DNA of 64,000 nt from Saprospiraceae bacterium (GTDB lineage Bacteria; Bacteroidota; Bacteroidia; Chitinophagales; Saprospiraceae): the NCBI GenBank assembly GCA_016714445.1, contig JADJNF010000008.1, positions 682,001 to 746,000 of the forward strand, given 5' to 3'. Position 1 is the stretch's first letter, and the number at the start of each line of letters is the position of its first letter. The notes below the pieces were generated by a model that worked only from the letters and a program-made list of their open reading frames with translations, was not told the DNA's origin and did not search any database. The translations under genes and the position numbers were made by a program. This document shows, in pieces, positions 1 to 8,930 of this stretch.

Positions 1-2470
1 CCCTTAGAGGTCTTTTCAGCGAAGTGCCCTGGAGTGAGAAACAGATTTGGATGGAAGTAGCGATTGACGAATATAAAAAGGGAAAATATATGACTCTAAG
101 TGCCAGCAAACTTATGGCGGTGCCTTATGCCTTTCATGCCGGTACAGCGGATGGTGTGGTTGGAGAAGAAGCTTCAGGCAGAAATGATTTAGGACCTTCA
201 GCTTTCTGGAAAGTAAATGGAAATAATATGACCTTTCCAGGATCAATGTTTATGGGTACCATCGATTTTAAAGATTTGGTATTTAAAACAAACAGCATTG
301 AAGCCATGCGGATTGGAGCAAATGGGGATATAAACATTAAGAACACTTTGAATGTGGGTGTAGATATAAATGTTGGTCGCGATGCCAATATTGGTCGCGA
401 TGCCAATTTAGGAAGAAATTTAAATGTAGAAGGCATCGCTCGTTTCAACAATACTGCACAATCCAACACTAAAGACGATGGTTCTGTCATCGTAGAAGGA
501 GGTGTAGGTATTGAAAAAAATGTCAACATCGGCGGAAATACTGAAATTGATGGTACACTCGGTGTCGATGGTGTCACCACACTAAAAAACACCACTGAAT
601 CTACTACTAAAGATAATGGTGCACTCATTGTAGAAGGAGGCGTAGGTATTGAAAAAAATGTCAACATCGGCGGAAATACTGAAATTGATGGTACCCTCGG
701 AGTAGATGGTGTCACCACCTTAAAAAACACCACTGAATCTACTACTAAAGATAATGGTGCACTCATTGTAGAAGGAGGCGTAGGTATTAAAAAAAATGTC
801 AACATCGGCGGAAATACTGAAATTGATGGTACCCTCGGAGTAGATGGTGTCACCACCTTAAAAACACCATTGAATCTACCACTAAAGACAATGGTTCTCT
901 CGTAGTGGAAGGCGGTGTAGGTGTAGAAAAAAACATAAACATCGGCGGAAACAGTGCGTTATCTGGAAACAGTACTATAGGAGGTACTATAGGTGTTAAT
1001 GGAGTTGCCACATTCAACAATACCACCCAATCTACGACTAAAGACAATGGTGCTGTGGTGATTGAAGGTGGCGTGGGCATAGAAAAGAATATTAACGTAG
1101 GTGGCAATTCTTCTGTAGCTGGAAACGCTTCAGTTACAGGTAATTCGACAATTGGAGGCAATTCAACAGTCAACGGTTTAACAGGACTCAATGGTCAGGT
1201 TACAATTAGCGCCAATGTAGGAGGGGGATCAGACAGTTATGGAGCTTATCCACTGAGAGTGGAAGGAAGTGAACAAGGAGTTGCTATAAAATTAAGTGTG
1301 GGAACACCACTTGGAGCAAATAACTTCCTTACTTTTTTTAATAGTTCAGGTAATGCAGTAGGTGGCGTAGAAGGACAAGACTATGCGGAAAAACAAGCTT
1401 GGCCCCCAAATGTATTTGACCGATCCATAATGATTGCTACTGAAATTAAAAGTGGTGTTGGCATTGGATTATCATTTATTCCTACATGTACAGGTGGATT
1501 TATTGTTTCTTGCGGGGTTAGTGGATCCAGCATTGCTTTAGCAGCAGCTGACCTTATATTGGCCACAGCAAATTTGATTGCGTATGAAGTTTTCTTATCT
1601 CAATATATTGGGGTAACTTATTCTTCCGGTTCCGCGGATTATGCCGAATGGCTTGAACGAGCTTATCCGGAAGAGGAGATTTATGCTGGAGATATTGTAG
1701 CGGTAAATGGAGGTAAGATTACAAAATATACTGAAAAAGCCCAACAGTTTATGGCAATTTCTACCAATCCTGCTATCCTCGGTAATGTACCTACAGACGG
1801 CAATGTCTCTAACATGGAGAAGGTTGCTTTTATGGGACAGATTCCTGTAAAGGTTAGGGGAATAGTCTTGATAGGTGATTATATTTTACCTTCAGGTTTG
1901 CACGATGGTATTGGAATTGCTGTCTCTCCTGATGAAATTACAGCTGAACAGTATAGAAAAATTGTAGGTGTTGCATGGTCCAATTCCTTTCTAGAAAAAG
2001 GAATATCCTATATTAATATGGCCATCGGACTTAATTCAAATGATGTTTCAATATTAGCAGCCAAACAAGAAAAGAAAATCAAAGAACTAGAAAATCAAAA
2101 CATTGCCATGGAGAAAAAATTCAAATCACTTGAAGATCGCTTGAGTGCTCTTGAGAAGGGCACAATCTATATTCCGGCCGAAAATTTAGCAGATATTTCA
2201 AAAGATATACCAGTCATTGCATCACCAAAAGTAATGACCCGTGAAGAAACCTTGGCATACGAAATGCCATCTGAACTTAACGATAATGTAATGAAAGAAG
2301 CTATGGCCTATCTGGAGAGTGAATATAAAAGAAGAGGAATAAATATAGCTAACCATCCAGGCTTACATAAACTTTTAACAGACATGGATTTCCAGGCTGA
2401 AGTAATTCAAAAAACTAAAGAGACGTATAAAGCTACTTATCAGAATTTTATTGCCGGGGTAAAACATTAA
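1..2470 (+). pseudogene. Exported tail-fibre-like repeat protein, 5' partial and frameshifted
   Basis: The gene enters from the left edge; its frame is open from base 3. It is a paralogue of the intact gene at 3387..5831, matching from about residue 100 onward. The visible parts are the end of a Bacteroidota N-terminal exported domain (ASKLMAVPYAFHAGTAD), then glycine- and asparagine-rich repeats, and a C-terminal domain starting near base 1633 (GSADYAEWLERAYPEE) that resembles Peptidase_G2, the autoproteolytic chaperone domain of phage tail fibres. A short coiled coil and a helical tail follow. The frame breaks at 860-864: the run has five A where two upstream repeat copies have six. Translation therefore stops at 905 and the rest continues in another frame (905..2470). 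The cause may be a real mutation or a homopolymer sequencing error. The domain assignment is by eye, and surface location is inferred from the paralogue's signal peptide. Confidence 0.8.
459..871 (+). repeat. Three tandem copies of a 138-bp coding repeat
   Basis: Units begin at 459, 597 and 735, with a diverged fourth from 872. Each unit encodes 46 residues containing the core VEGGVGIEKNVNIGGNTEID. Units two and three are nearly identical at the DNA level, which suggests recent duplication or gene conversion. The third unit is 137 bp because one A is missing at 860-864. The paralogue at 3387..5831 has fewer and more diverged copies. Confidence 0.85.
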
Positions 2471-2515
2471 TGTTCTTCTAATTTATTAGTATAAACAAAT
2501 ATAATTCATAACAAA

Positions 2516-2547
2516 GCCGCTTCTGAAATACTCTAGAAGCGGCTTTT
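2516..2547 (+). terminator. Rho-independent terminator of the first repeat-protein gene
   Basis: A perfect 9-bp stem (GCCGCTTCT paired with AGAAGCGGC) with a 10-nt loop is followed by TTTT, 46 bp after the stop codon of the upstream gene. Confidence 0.85.
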
Positions 2548-2859
2548 ATTGTGACTGATCTCTCAGCGTTTTTTAACTTTCATCATAATGCTTTAAACCA
2601 TTTTTAATAAAATAAAAGCCTATGCATTAACATATAAAGGTCTTTTGTCTCCATTTAGTCATTATTTGTTTCAATTGGAATCCTTAACTTTTTGAGTTTT
2701 AACTGTTTATGCATCAAATTTATATTATGATTCTCAATTAACTATGAAAATAAAAATAATTGTTAGCTTTGCATTAAAAGTAATTGAATTTCTATTTACT
2801 AAGTGAAAAATATTATTTCTTTATATTTTAAATCTATCTAATTTTATATAATTTCTTTT
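2548..2859. other. AT-rich intergenic region with a weak promoter candidate
   Basis: This is very AT-rich sequence with no credible ORF. A TAGCTTTG at 2764-2771 fits the Bacteroidota -7 consensus and would serve the gene at 2860, but no clear -33 TTTG accompanies it. Nothing else was recognised. Confidence 0.4.
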
Positions 2860-3348
2860 ATGAAACATTTTAACACAATAATTCTGCTCTTTTTTAGCCA
2901 TATATTTATGGCACAGCCAATGTTAGAAAGACAGGTTTTCGGTATTTCAGGCACTTCTGTTAAAGCTGAATCTTTTTCTTTGGACTGGACTTTGGGAGAA
3001 TTTGCAATAGCCAGTCATAATTTATCTTTAGGAAGTCTTACTGAAGGATTTCAACAATCTTTTGTTAAGATAGAAACTCCTTCTATTTCTATAAAAAAGG
3101 TTTCTGATATCCTGATTATGCCAAACCCGGCTACTTCATTTGTTACTGTCAAATTCTTACAAGAACCCAAAGAATTAATAAAGTGGGAATTGTTCGATAT
3201 CACTGGAAAGTCGTTACAAACAAATATTTTTGATTTGTCTTCGTTTCATGAAATTGATCTAAGCAACATTACAGATGGTATTTATATCCTTAGATTTTCA
3301 GGTGAAAATACCATACAAACACACAGAATTATAAAAACAACATTTTAA
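2860..3348 (+). CDS. Small secreted protein with T9SS C-terminal sorting domain
   Basis: This 162-residue protein starts with a signal peptide (about residues 1-18, cut after FMAQ). A short region with LDWTLGEFAI and LTEGFQQSF is common in Bacteroidota proteins that carry little besides a sorting signal. The C-terminal part from about residue 85 (ILIMPNPATSFVTVKF, WELFDITGKSL, ITDGIYILRF) is a typical type A T9SS sorting domain, which directs export across the outer membrane and attachment to the surface. No catalytic domain is visible. It lies only 38 bp before the start of the exported repeat protein at 3387 and may be co-transcribed with it, so the two could be secreted together. Its own biological role cannot be read from the sequence. 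Confidence 0.8.
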   Translation: MKHFNTIILLFFSHIFMAQPMLERQVFGISGTSVKAESFSLDWTLGEFAIASHNLSLGSLTEGFQQSFVKIETPSISIKKVSDILIMPNPATSFVTVKFLQEPKELIKWELFDITGKSLQTNIFDLSSFHEIDLSNITDGIYILRFSGENTIQTHRIIKTTF

Positions 3349-3386
3349 TAATGCACATCAATTCTTTAATCAAAACCAACATTATC

Positions 3387-5831
3387 ATGAAAAAACGTTT
3401 TCTATTTACTTTAGCTTTTATTTTTTCCAGCCTCTTTATTTGGGCGCAAGGATTACCTTCCGGAATCAATTATCAAGCAGTAGCTCGAGATTCTAAAGGT
3501 CAACCAATGATCAATAAGGAAATCAATTTTAAAATATCATTACTGGCAGGAGATGATCAGGGCAAAACCGTGTACGAAGAAACTCACAGTGTTCAAACAG
3601 GTGAAATCGGCATGTTTAGTATTATTGTTGGTCAAGGTAAAGCAATTAGAGGTCTTTTCAGCGAAGTGCCCTGGAGTGAGAAACAGATTTGGATGGAAGT
3701 AGCCATTGACGAAAATAAAACAGGAAAATATTTAACCCTGAGTGCCAGTAAACTGATGGCAGTTCCTTATGCTTTTCATGCCGGTACAGCGGATGCGGTG
3801 GTAGGTGAAGAAGCCTCGGGCAGAAATGATTTGGGCCCTTCTGCTTTCTGGAAAGTAAACGGAAATAATATGACCTGGCCTGGATCTATGTTTATGGGTA
3901 CCATAGACTATAAAGATTTAATATTTAAAACTAACAGTATAGAAAGATTAAAAATTACAAAAGATGGAGATATAAACATTACCAACAGTCTGAATGTGGG
4001 TATAGATGTAAATGTGGGTCGAGATGTGAATGTAGGTCGAGATGTGAATGTAGATCGCAATTTAAATGTAGACGGAATCGCAAGATTTAATAATACAGCT
4101 CAATCCAACACTAAAGACGATGGATCTGTAATCATAGAAGGTGGAGTAGGTATTGAAAAAAATGTCAATATTGGTGGAAATACTGAAATAGATGGTACCC
4201 TCGGAGTAGATGGTGTGACCACACTAAAAAACACTACTGAATCTACCACAAAAGACAATGGTGCACTCGTAGTTGAAGGTGGAGTAGGAGTCGAAAAAAA
4301 TATTAATATTGGTGGGAACAGTGTGGTATCCGGAAACAGTGCGGTGACTGGAAACAGTACTGTAGGGGGAACTCTGGGTGTTAATGGAATAGCTACATTC
4401 AACAATACAACCCAATCAACAACTAAAGACAATGGTGCTGTAGTGATAGAAGGTGGTGTGGGTATTGAGAAGAATATAAATGTTGGTGGCAATGCTTTAG
4501 TTAATGGCAATTCTACGGTTAATGGTAATACTACCGTCAATGGCTTTACTGGACTCAATGGTCAGGTTACTATCAATGCTGCTGTTTTCGGTGGTGATGC
4601 AAGTTATGATGCATATCCGCTTAGAGTACAGGGTAGTGAACAAGGTATTGCTATAAAATTAAGTACATCATCCCCGGTGGGTGATCATAATTTTGTAACT
4701 TTTTTTAACAGCTCCGGTAGTGCAGTGGGAAGCATACAAGGACAAAATTATGCGGAAAAAGAAGCTGAACCGGAAAATATATATGAAAGGACAATTAATA
4801 TTGCTACGGAAGTTAAATGTGGAATAGCTCTTGGTTTATCTTTTATCCCTACCTGTGTAGTTGGATTGATTGCCTCATGTGGTCCAAGCGGATCCAGTAT
4901 TGCCATGGCTGCAGCAGATCTTGCATTGGCTACTGTAAATTTGATTACATGGGAAGTATTCTTGGCTTCCGGTTTTACCCCCGACGGTAATGGTGTAACA
5001 TATGGTTCAGGATCAGCAGATTATGCGGAATGGCTCGAGCGCGCTTACCCGGAAGAGCCAATTTCTGCAGGGGATATAGTAGCCGTAAATGGAGGGAAGG
5101 TTACTAAATATACAAAAAATGCTCAGCAGTACATGGCAATATCTACCAATCCGGCTATTCTGGGAAATATACCAGCAGACGGTAATGTCAGCAATATGGA
5201 GAAGGTTGCTTTTATGGGTCAAATTCCGGTAAAGGTCAGAGGAGTCGTACTTACAGGCGATTATATATTGCCTTCCGAACTGCATGACGGAACAGGAATT
5301 GCTGTATCTCCCAATAAAATAACTGCTGAACAGTATCGTAAAATCGTAGGTGTAGCATGGTCAAATTCCTTCCTGGAAAAAGGGGTCTCTTTTGTAAATA
5401 TGGCCATCGGCCTCAATTCAAATGATGTTTCTACTCTTGTAGCAAAGCAAGAAAAGAAAATCATGGAAATGGAAAATAAATACAAATCCTTGGAAGAGAG
5501 ATTGGTCGCTTTAGAAAAAGGTACAAATTATACTCCAACAAAAGATTTGGCAACTGTTTCAATGGATAAATCTACCACTGAATCTGGAAAAGTAATAGCT
5601 CAAGAAGAAACTGCGGCATATCAAATGCCATCTGAACTAAGTGATGATGTAATGAAAGATGCCATAGCGTATTTGGATGCAGAATATAAAAGAAGAGGAT
5701 TAAACCCAAAAAATCATCCGGGTATGCATAAACTTTTAACAGATCTGGATTTTCAGGCAAAAGTAATTCAAAAAACAAAAGAAACATATAAAGCCACTTA
5801 TCAGAATTATATTGCTGGTGTTAGGTATTAA
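3387..5831 (+). CDS. Exported tail-fibre-like repeat protein with Peptidase_G2-like C-terminus
   Basis: The open frame extends to 3351, but the ATG at 3387 is chosen because MKKRFLFTLAFIFSSLFIWAQ is a classic signal peptide; this gives 814 residues. Domains in order: a Bacteroidota N-terminal exported domain (INYQAVARDSKGQP through MAVPYAFHAG, about residues 25-135); a repeat region with NVGRDVN and EGGVGIEKN motifs that probably forms a trimeric beta-fibre; a GSADYAEWLERAYPEEPIS segment that opens a Peptidase_G2-like chaperone or autoprocessing domain; a short coiled coil; and a conserved helical tail. It is the intact paralogue of the gene at the left edge. No T9SS sorting domain is seen, so the final export route is unclear. 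A role as a surface fibre or adhesin is inferred from architecture only. Confidence 0.8.
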   Translation: MKKRFLFTLAFIFSSLFIWAQGLPSGINYQAVARDSKGQPMINKEINFKISLLAGDDQGKTVYEETHSVQTGEIGMFSIIVGQGKAIRGLFSEVPWSEKQIWMEVAIDENKTGKYLTLSASKLMAVPYAFHAGTADAVVGEEASGRNDLGPSAFWKVNGNNMTWPGSMFMGTIDYKDLIFKTNSIERLKITKDGDINITNSLNVGIDVNVGRDVNVGRDVNVDRNLNVDGIARFNNTAQSNTKDDGSVIIEGGVGIEKNVNIGGNTEIDGTLGVDGVTTLKNTTESTTKDNGALVVEGGVGVEKNINIGGNSVVSGNSAVTGNSTVGGTLGVNGIATFNNTTQSTTKDNGAVVIEGGVGIEKNINVGGNALVNGNSTVNGNTTVNGFTGLNGQVTINAAVFGGDASYDAYPLRVQGSEQGIAIKLSTSSPVGDHNFVTFFNSSGSAVGSIQGQNYAEKEAEPENIYERTINIATEVKCGIALGLSFIPTCVVGLIASCGPSGSSIAMAAADLALATVNLITWEVFLASGFTPDGNGVTYGSGSADYAEWLERAYPEEPISAGDIVAVNGGKVTKYTKNAQQYMAISTNPAILGNIPADGNVSNMEKVAFMGQIPVKVRGVVLTGDYILPSELHDGTGIAVSPNKITAEQYRKIVGVAWSNSFLEKGVSFVNMAIGLNSNDVSTLVAKQEKKIMEMENKYKSLEERLVALEKGTNYTPTKDLATVSMDKSTTESGKVIAQEETAAYQMPSELSDDVMKDAIAYLDAEYKRRGLNPKNHPGMHKLLTDLDFQAKVIQKTKETYKATYQNYIAGVRY

Positions 5832-5877
5832 ATACTTATAGTTTTGGGGTTTCTTTTTTGATGAGAATATAAAAAAA

Positions 5878-5913
5878 ATAGCCGTTTCTGATTATAAGGA
5901 AGCGGCTATTTTT
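5878..5913 (+). terminator. Rho-independent terminator of the intact repeat-protein gene
   Basis: An 11-bp stem with one G-T pair (ATAGCCGTTTC with GAAGCGGCTAT) and a 10-nt loop is followed by a T-run, about 46 bp after the stop at 5831. Its stem resembles that of the terminator at 2516, as expected for duplicated genes. Confidence 0.85.
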
Positions 5914-6868
5914 GTTTTCTTTATTACCGTTTTCAATATTATTCAGGTTATCCCCAGAGATGGGTTAATTATTTATAAACAAGAGTTCCCGGCTTTTGAA
6001 AAGGTGAATCGAAGCTTAAGTATTAGTTATATTTTCGCCAGATAATATAAAATTTTTTCTCCTATAGAATCGCACATACATATCAAAACAAAATCAGAAG
6101 AAATACTCTAGCATAAATCTTTCTGATGTTTAATTCTACTTTGTTAACTTAGCTTTTATATTAAATTTCAGATCAAATATTGGCTAAAACATGGTCTAAA
6201 TACCAAACCTTAAGGTAGTAAGTAAAAGCGTGGCCTTTCCGGTACGCGGAGCGATTTAGCGGAACTAGCCTTTTTTGTTTACTTTTTTTCTAGGCTGCAT
6301 TCCAAAGGAATATGCGTGGATATGCAAAAAAGTACAACTGAACGATCCTGTAAGGTGATGCATGACAATGCATCAAGTGAAGGCACCCGATAGGGATGCG
6401 AAGCGCGGCTCGAGCGACAAAACCAGATAAATGAAGATAGTCCAATCATTAAGAACTCAATCATTTTTTAACTTGGCTTTACATTGTCATGACAATACAA
6501 TCTAAGTTTCAAACATAATGAATGAGTAAAAATGCTGCATTTAGTGCTCAATTCTTAATTTAACAATGTAGAATTAAATACTAATTTATAATACTTAAAT
6601 ATCTTATTTTAGTTCATAAATTAATGGCAAAAATGAAAAGAGCCCGCGTTATTGTTGGCGGTCTAAAGCATGGCATTTGATGTTATAGCATCAGTGTCGT
6701 GTTTGTCTGAATATTGTTTTTGCAAAATTGAACTTTTGATCAATTAATGAAAGGAACAGCCAATTAGTCTGACATTAATTCTATAATTTCTTAATAGAGC
6801 ATTCATTTTTGAGTCGTATGGGAATTCATTTCGGATTTTTAAGTAATAATGAATGAAGACCCTAATTA
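5914..6868. other. Long noncoding stretch between a plus-strand and a minus-strand gene
   Basis: About 950 bp without a credible gene, between convergent genes. Most of it is AT-rich. It contains the GC-richer island listed separately (6226..6425) and a second short GC-richer patch at about 6643-6710 that I could not assign. The 61-codon minus-strand frame at 6279..6464 has no recognisable features. Confidence 0.5.
6226..6425. repeat. Candidate dispersed intergenic repeat or element remnant
   Basis: This 200-bp block is clearly richer in G+C than its flanks (for example CCGATAGGGATGCGAAGCGC near 6390). It holds a perfect hairpin at 6357-6374 (GATGCAT, four-base loop, ATGCATC) and a T-rich run near 6272-6292. 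Composition and structure suggest a repeated or transferred element. A dispersed copy cannot be shown from one window, so the call is tentative. Confidence 0.35.
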
Positions 6869-8557
6869 CTATTCCTTTATAAATTTATATCTCTCCCCAT
6901 TATGAAGCAATAAAATATAGGTTCCTGTAGAAAGCTCTGCCATTGATACAGTATTCTGACCAGCATTCAAAAATTTGGAGAGGACCAATCTGCCGTGAAC
7001 ATCATAAACATTTATCACATTATCATGTGCCGTAGTGATAGTGGCTTCATCTCCGACGGGGTTAGGAAATATCATGAATTCCCTGGAGTTATAAGAAACT
7101 GATGCGATATTACTGTATGAAAACTTACCGTCAAAGTCCATTTGTTTGATCCGGTAATAATTCATGCCTGCTGTTGGAGACTCATGTATAAAACTATATG
7201 TCTTAGTATCTGAAGTATTACCTTCCCCCTTTTGTTCACCTACTCTATAGAACTCCTTGCCATTATTACTATGCTCTATCACAAATTTTTCATTATTAAT
7301 TTCGCTGACTGTTGACCATTCTACCCTGGAATAACGATTTTGAATGGAGGCTGTAACCGGCTTTAACCATTGTACTGGTAAAACACTTTCATTAATTACA
7401 GTGAAATCTGTCCCTAGCAATGTTAACGCATCCAAAGAATACACTCTATTAATGTTGGCACTATCTAACAATGTAAGCTGGAAAACTTTTCCGGTACCAG
7501 GTAACGTCTGTAATGGTATGGTAAACGTTGCATCCCATTGTCCATTTAATGTAGATGATGATGTAATATCATATAAGGCAGTGGTACTTTGAAATGTATT
7601 ATTTGGTAATCGTATGGTAACCGATGCTGATTTGACTCCAGCTATGTTGTCTGAAGCTGTAGCTCTTACTATAATATTCTGTGCCGCTAAAGTGATATTA
7701 ACACTTGCAGGCGTAACTGTAAAAGAAGTAAGTGAAGGGGCGGTATTATCTGGATTACTATTAATAATGTTAAAGCCAGTTGTGCCAAATGTTCCAATTG
7801 CTGGCATAGACATAGCTGTATAAGTAATTTGATTTCCTGACGTATCTACAGCATTCAACGAAGTAATATTAGCAGTACCCGGCAAAGTAAATTTTGGAAT
7901 AGTAAATTCTAATTCCCACATGCCATCTAGAGCGGTCAAAGGAAGAGGTAAAGTGCCTAATGAATTAATTGTAGATCCGTTAGGTAGTTCAATATTGGCT
8001 GAAACGGTCCTTACACCACTTAAATTGTCCGTTAATCTGGCTGTAACTGTTATATTTTTTGAGCTGGTGGATACATCAACTGGTATTGGGGCGATATCGA
8101 AAGATACTAAAACAGGAGCGACATTATCGGGGGGATTTGTATTAATTACTGTAAAAGTAGGTGTACCTAATGCTGGAAAGTTAATAGATGAATAAGATCT
8201 CGGATTGTTCGAATTATCAAACAAAATCATTTGAAGCAGGTTCCCGGTTCCTGACAGTGAAAGTTGCGGAATGACGAAAACAGTTTGCCAAACACCGTTT
8301 AAATTTGTGCCTGAATTTAATGCTGCGTTTTGGGTTATAAGCGTTCCATTTGGTAATTGTATTGTAACAATCACATTATTTACGCCACTTGAATTATCCG
8401 TTATGTTCGCACTAAACGTTAGATTGGCAGGACTACTTGAGACATCCACACTCGCAGGTGTGAAGTTAAATGATGTCATAATAGGTGCTTGTGTATCCTG
8501 AGCACTAAGAGTAATACAAGAAAATATGACAAAAATAAAGGTTGTTACTGCTTTCAA
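6869..8557 (-). CDS. Secreted Ig-like repeat protein with T9SS sorting domain
   Basis: The protein has 562 residues and a signal peptide (MKAVTTFIFVIFSCITLSAQ). Three homologous segments of about 120-130 residues follow, each with a D-N-x-x-G-V motif and a P-N-x-T turn (SSGVNNVIVTIQLPNGT, LSGVRTVSANIELPNGS, IAGVKSASVTIRLPNNT), consistent with Ig-like or cadherin-like beta-sandwich repeats. A further module (LPVQWLKPVTASIQNR through YYRIKQMDFDGKFSYSNIA) is the fibronectin-like region that usually precedes the sorting signal in this phylum. The last 75 residues (FMIFPNPVGDEATI, ELSTGTYILLLHNG) form a type A T9SS sorting domain. It is likely a cell-surface or released structural protein with no catalytic domain seen. 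It stands alone, with long gaps on both sides. Confidence 0.85.
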   Translation of the reverse strand: MKAVTTFIFVIFSCITLSAQDTQAPIMTSFNFTPASVDVSSSPANLTFSANITDNSSGVNNVIVTIQLPNGTLITQNAALNSGTNLNGVWQTVFVIPQLSLSGTGNLLQMILFDNSNNPRSYSSINFPALGTPTFTVINTNPPDNVAPVLVSFDIAPIPVDVSTSSKNITVTARLTDNLSGVRTVSANIELPNGSTINSLGTLPLPLTALDGMWELEFTIPKFTLPGTANITSLNAVDTSGNQITYTAMSMPAIGTFGTTGFNIINSNPDNTAPSLTSFTVTPASVNITLAAQNIIVRATASDNIAGVKSASVTIRLPNNTFQSTTALYDITSSSTLNGQWDATFTIPLQTLPGTGKVFQLTLLDSANINRVYSLDALTLLGTDFTVINESVLPVQWLKPVTASIQNRYSRVEWSTVSEINNEKFVIEHSNNGKEFYRVGEQKGEGNTSDTKTYSFIHESPTAGMNYYRIKQMDFDGKFSYSNIASVSYNSREFMIFPNPVGDEATITTAHDNVINVYDVHGRLVLSKFLNAGQNTVSMAELSTGTYILLLHNGERYKFIKE

Positions 8558-8930
8558 AATGATTAGATTTTTATCTTTTGGTAAATAAATTTTGTCCAGA
8601 TAGAGCGCGATACAAACATCTCACAAGATTAATATTGTGTAAACCAATTCATTTATCTGTCTAAACAATACTAATTGGCAAATAAAATATTTTATTCAAA
8701 TTTTATTTCTGAATTATCTTCTGTCAAATATATGAATTTTATTTGAATAAGATGTAATGCATTTACCGACTTTTCAACAATTATGTTATATTAATAAATA
8801 GCTTTTTCATAATTGTTTGTTAGTCAATATAATATGAACTTTTGACTATATGTCAACTAATCGCCTTGAACATTGATCGTCTTTATAAAGGAGACAGAAT
8901 TTTAAAAAAATGAAATGGTCTGGGAATAAT
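8558..8930. other. AT-rich intergenic region
   Basis: This 373-bp gap lies between two minus-strand genes. It must hold the promoter of the Ig-like protein gene (start at 8557) and the 3' end of the cinA transcript. I see no clear hairpin terminator, no well-matched promoter and no coding potential. Confidence 0.4.

Noticed and set aside
134..856. 240-codon minus-strand frame and similar minus-strand frames at 850..1191 and 4100..4558
   Set aside because: These are antisense shadows of the repetitive exported-protein genes. Their proline- and serine-rich translation simply mirrors the repeats.
6279..6464. 61-codon minus-strand frame in the GC-rich island
   Set aside because: It has no recognisable domain, signal or promoter, and an open frame this short is expected in GC-richer DNA.
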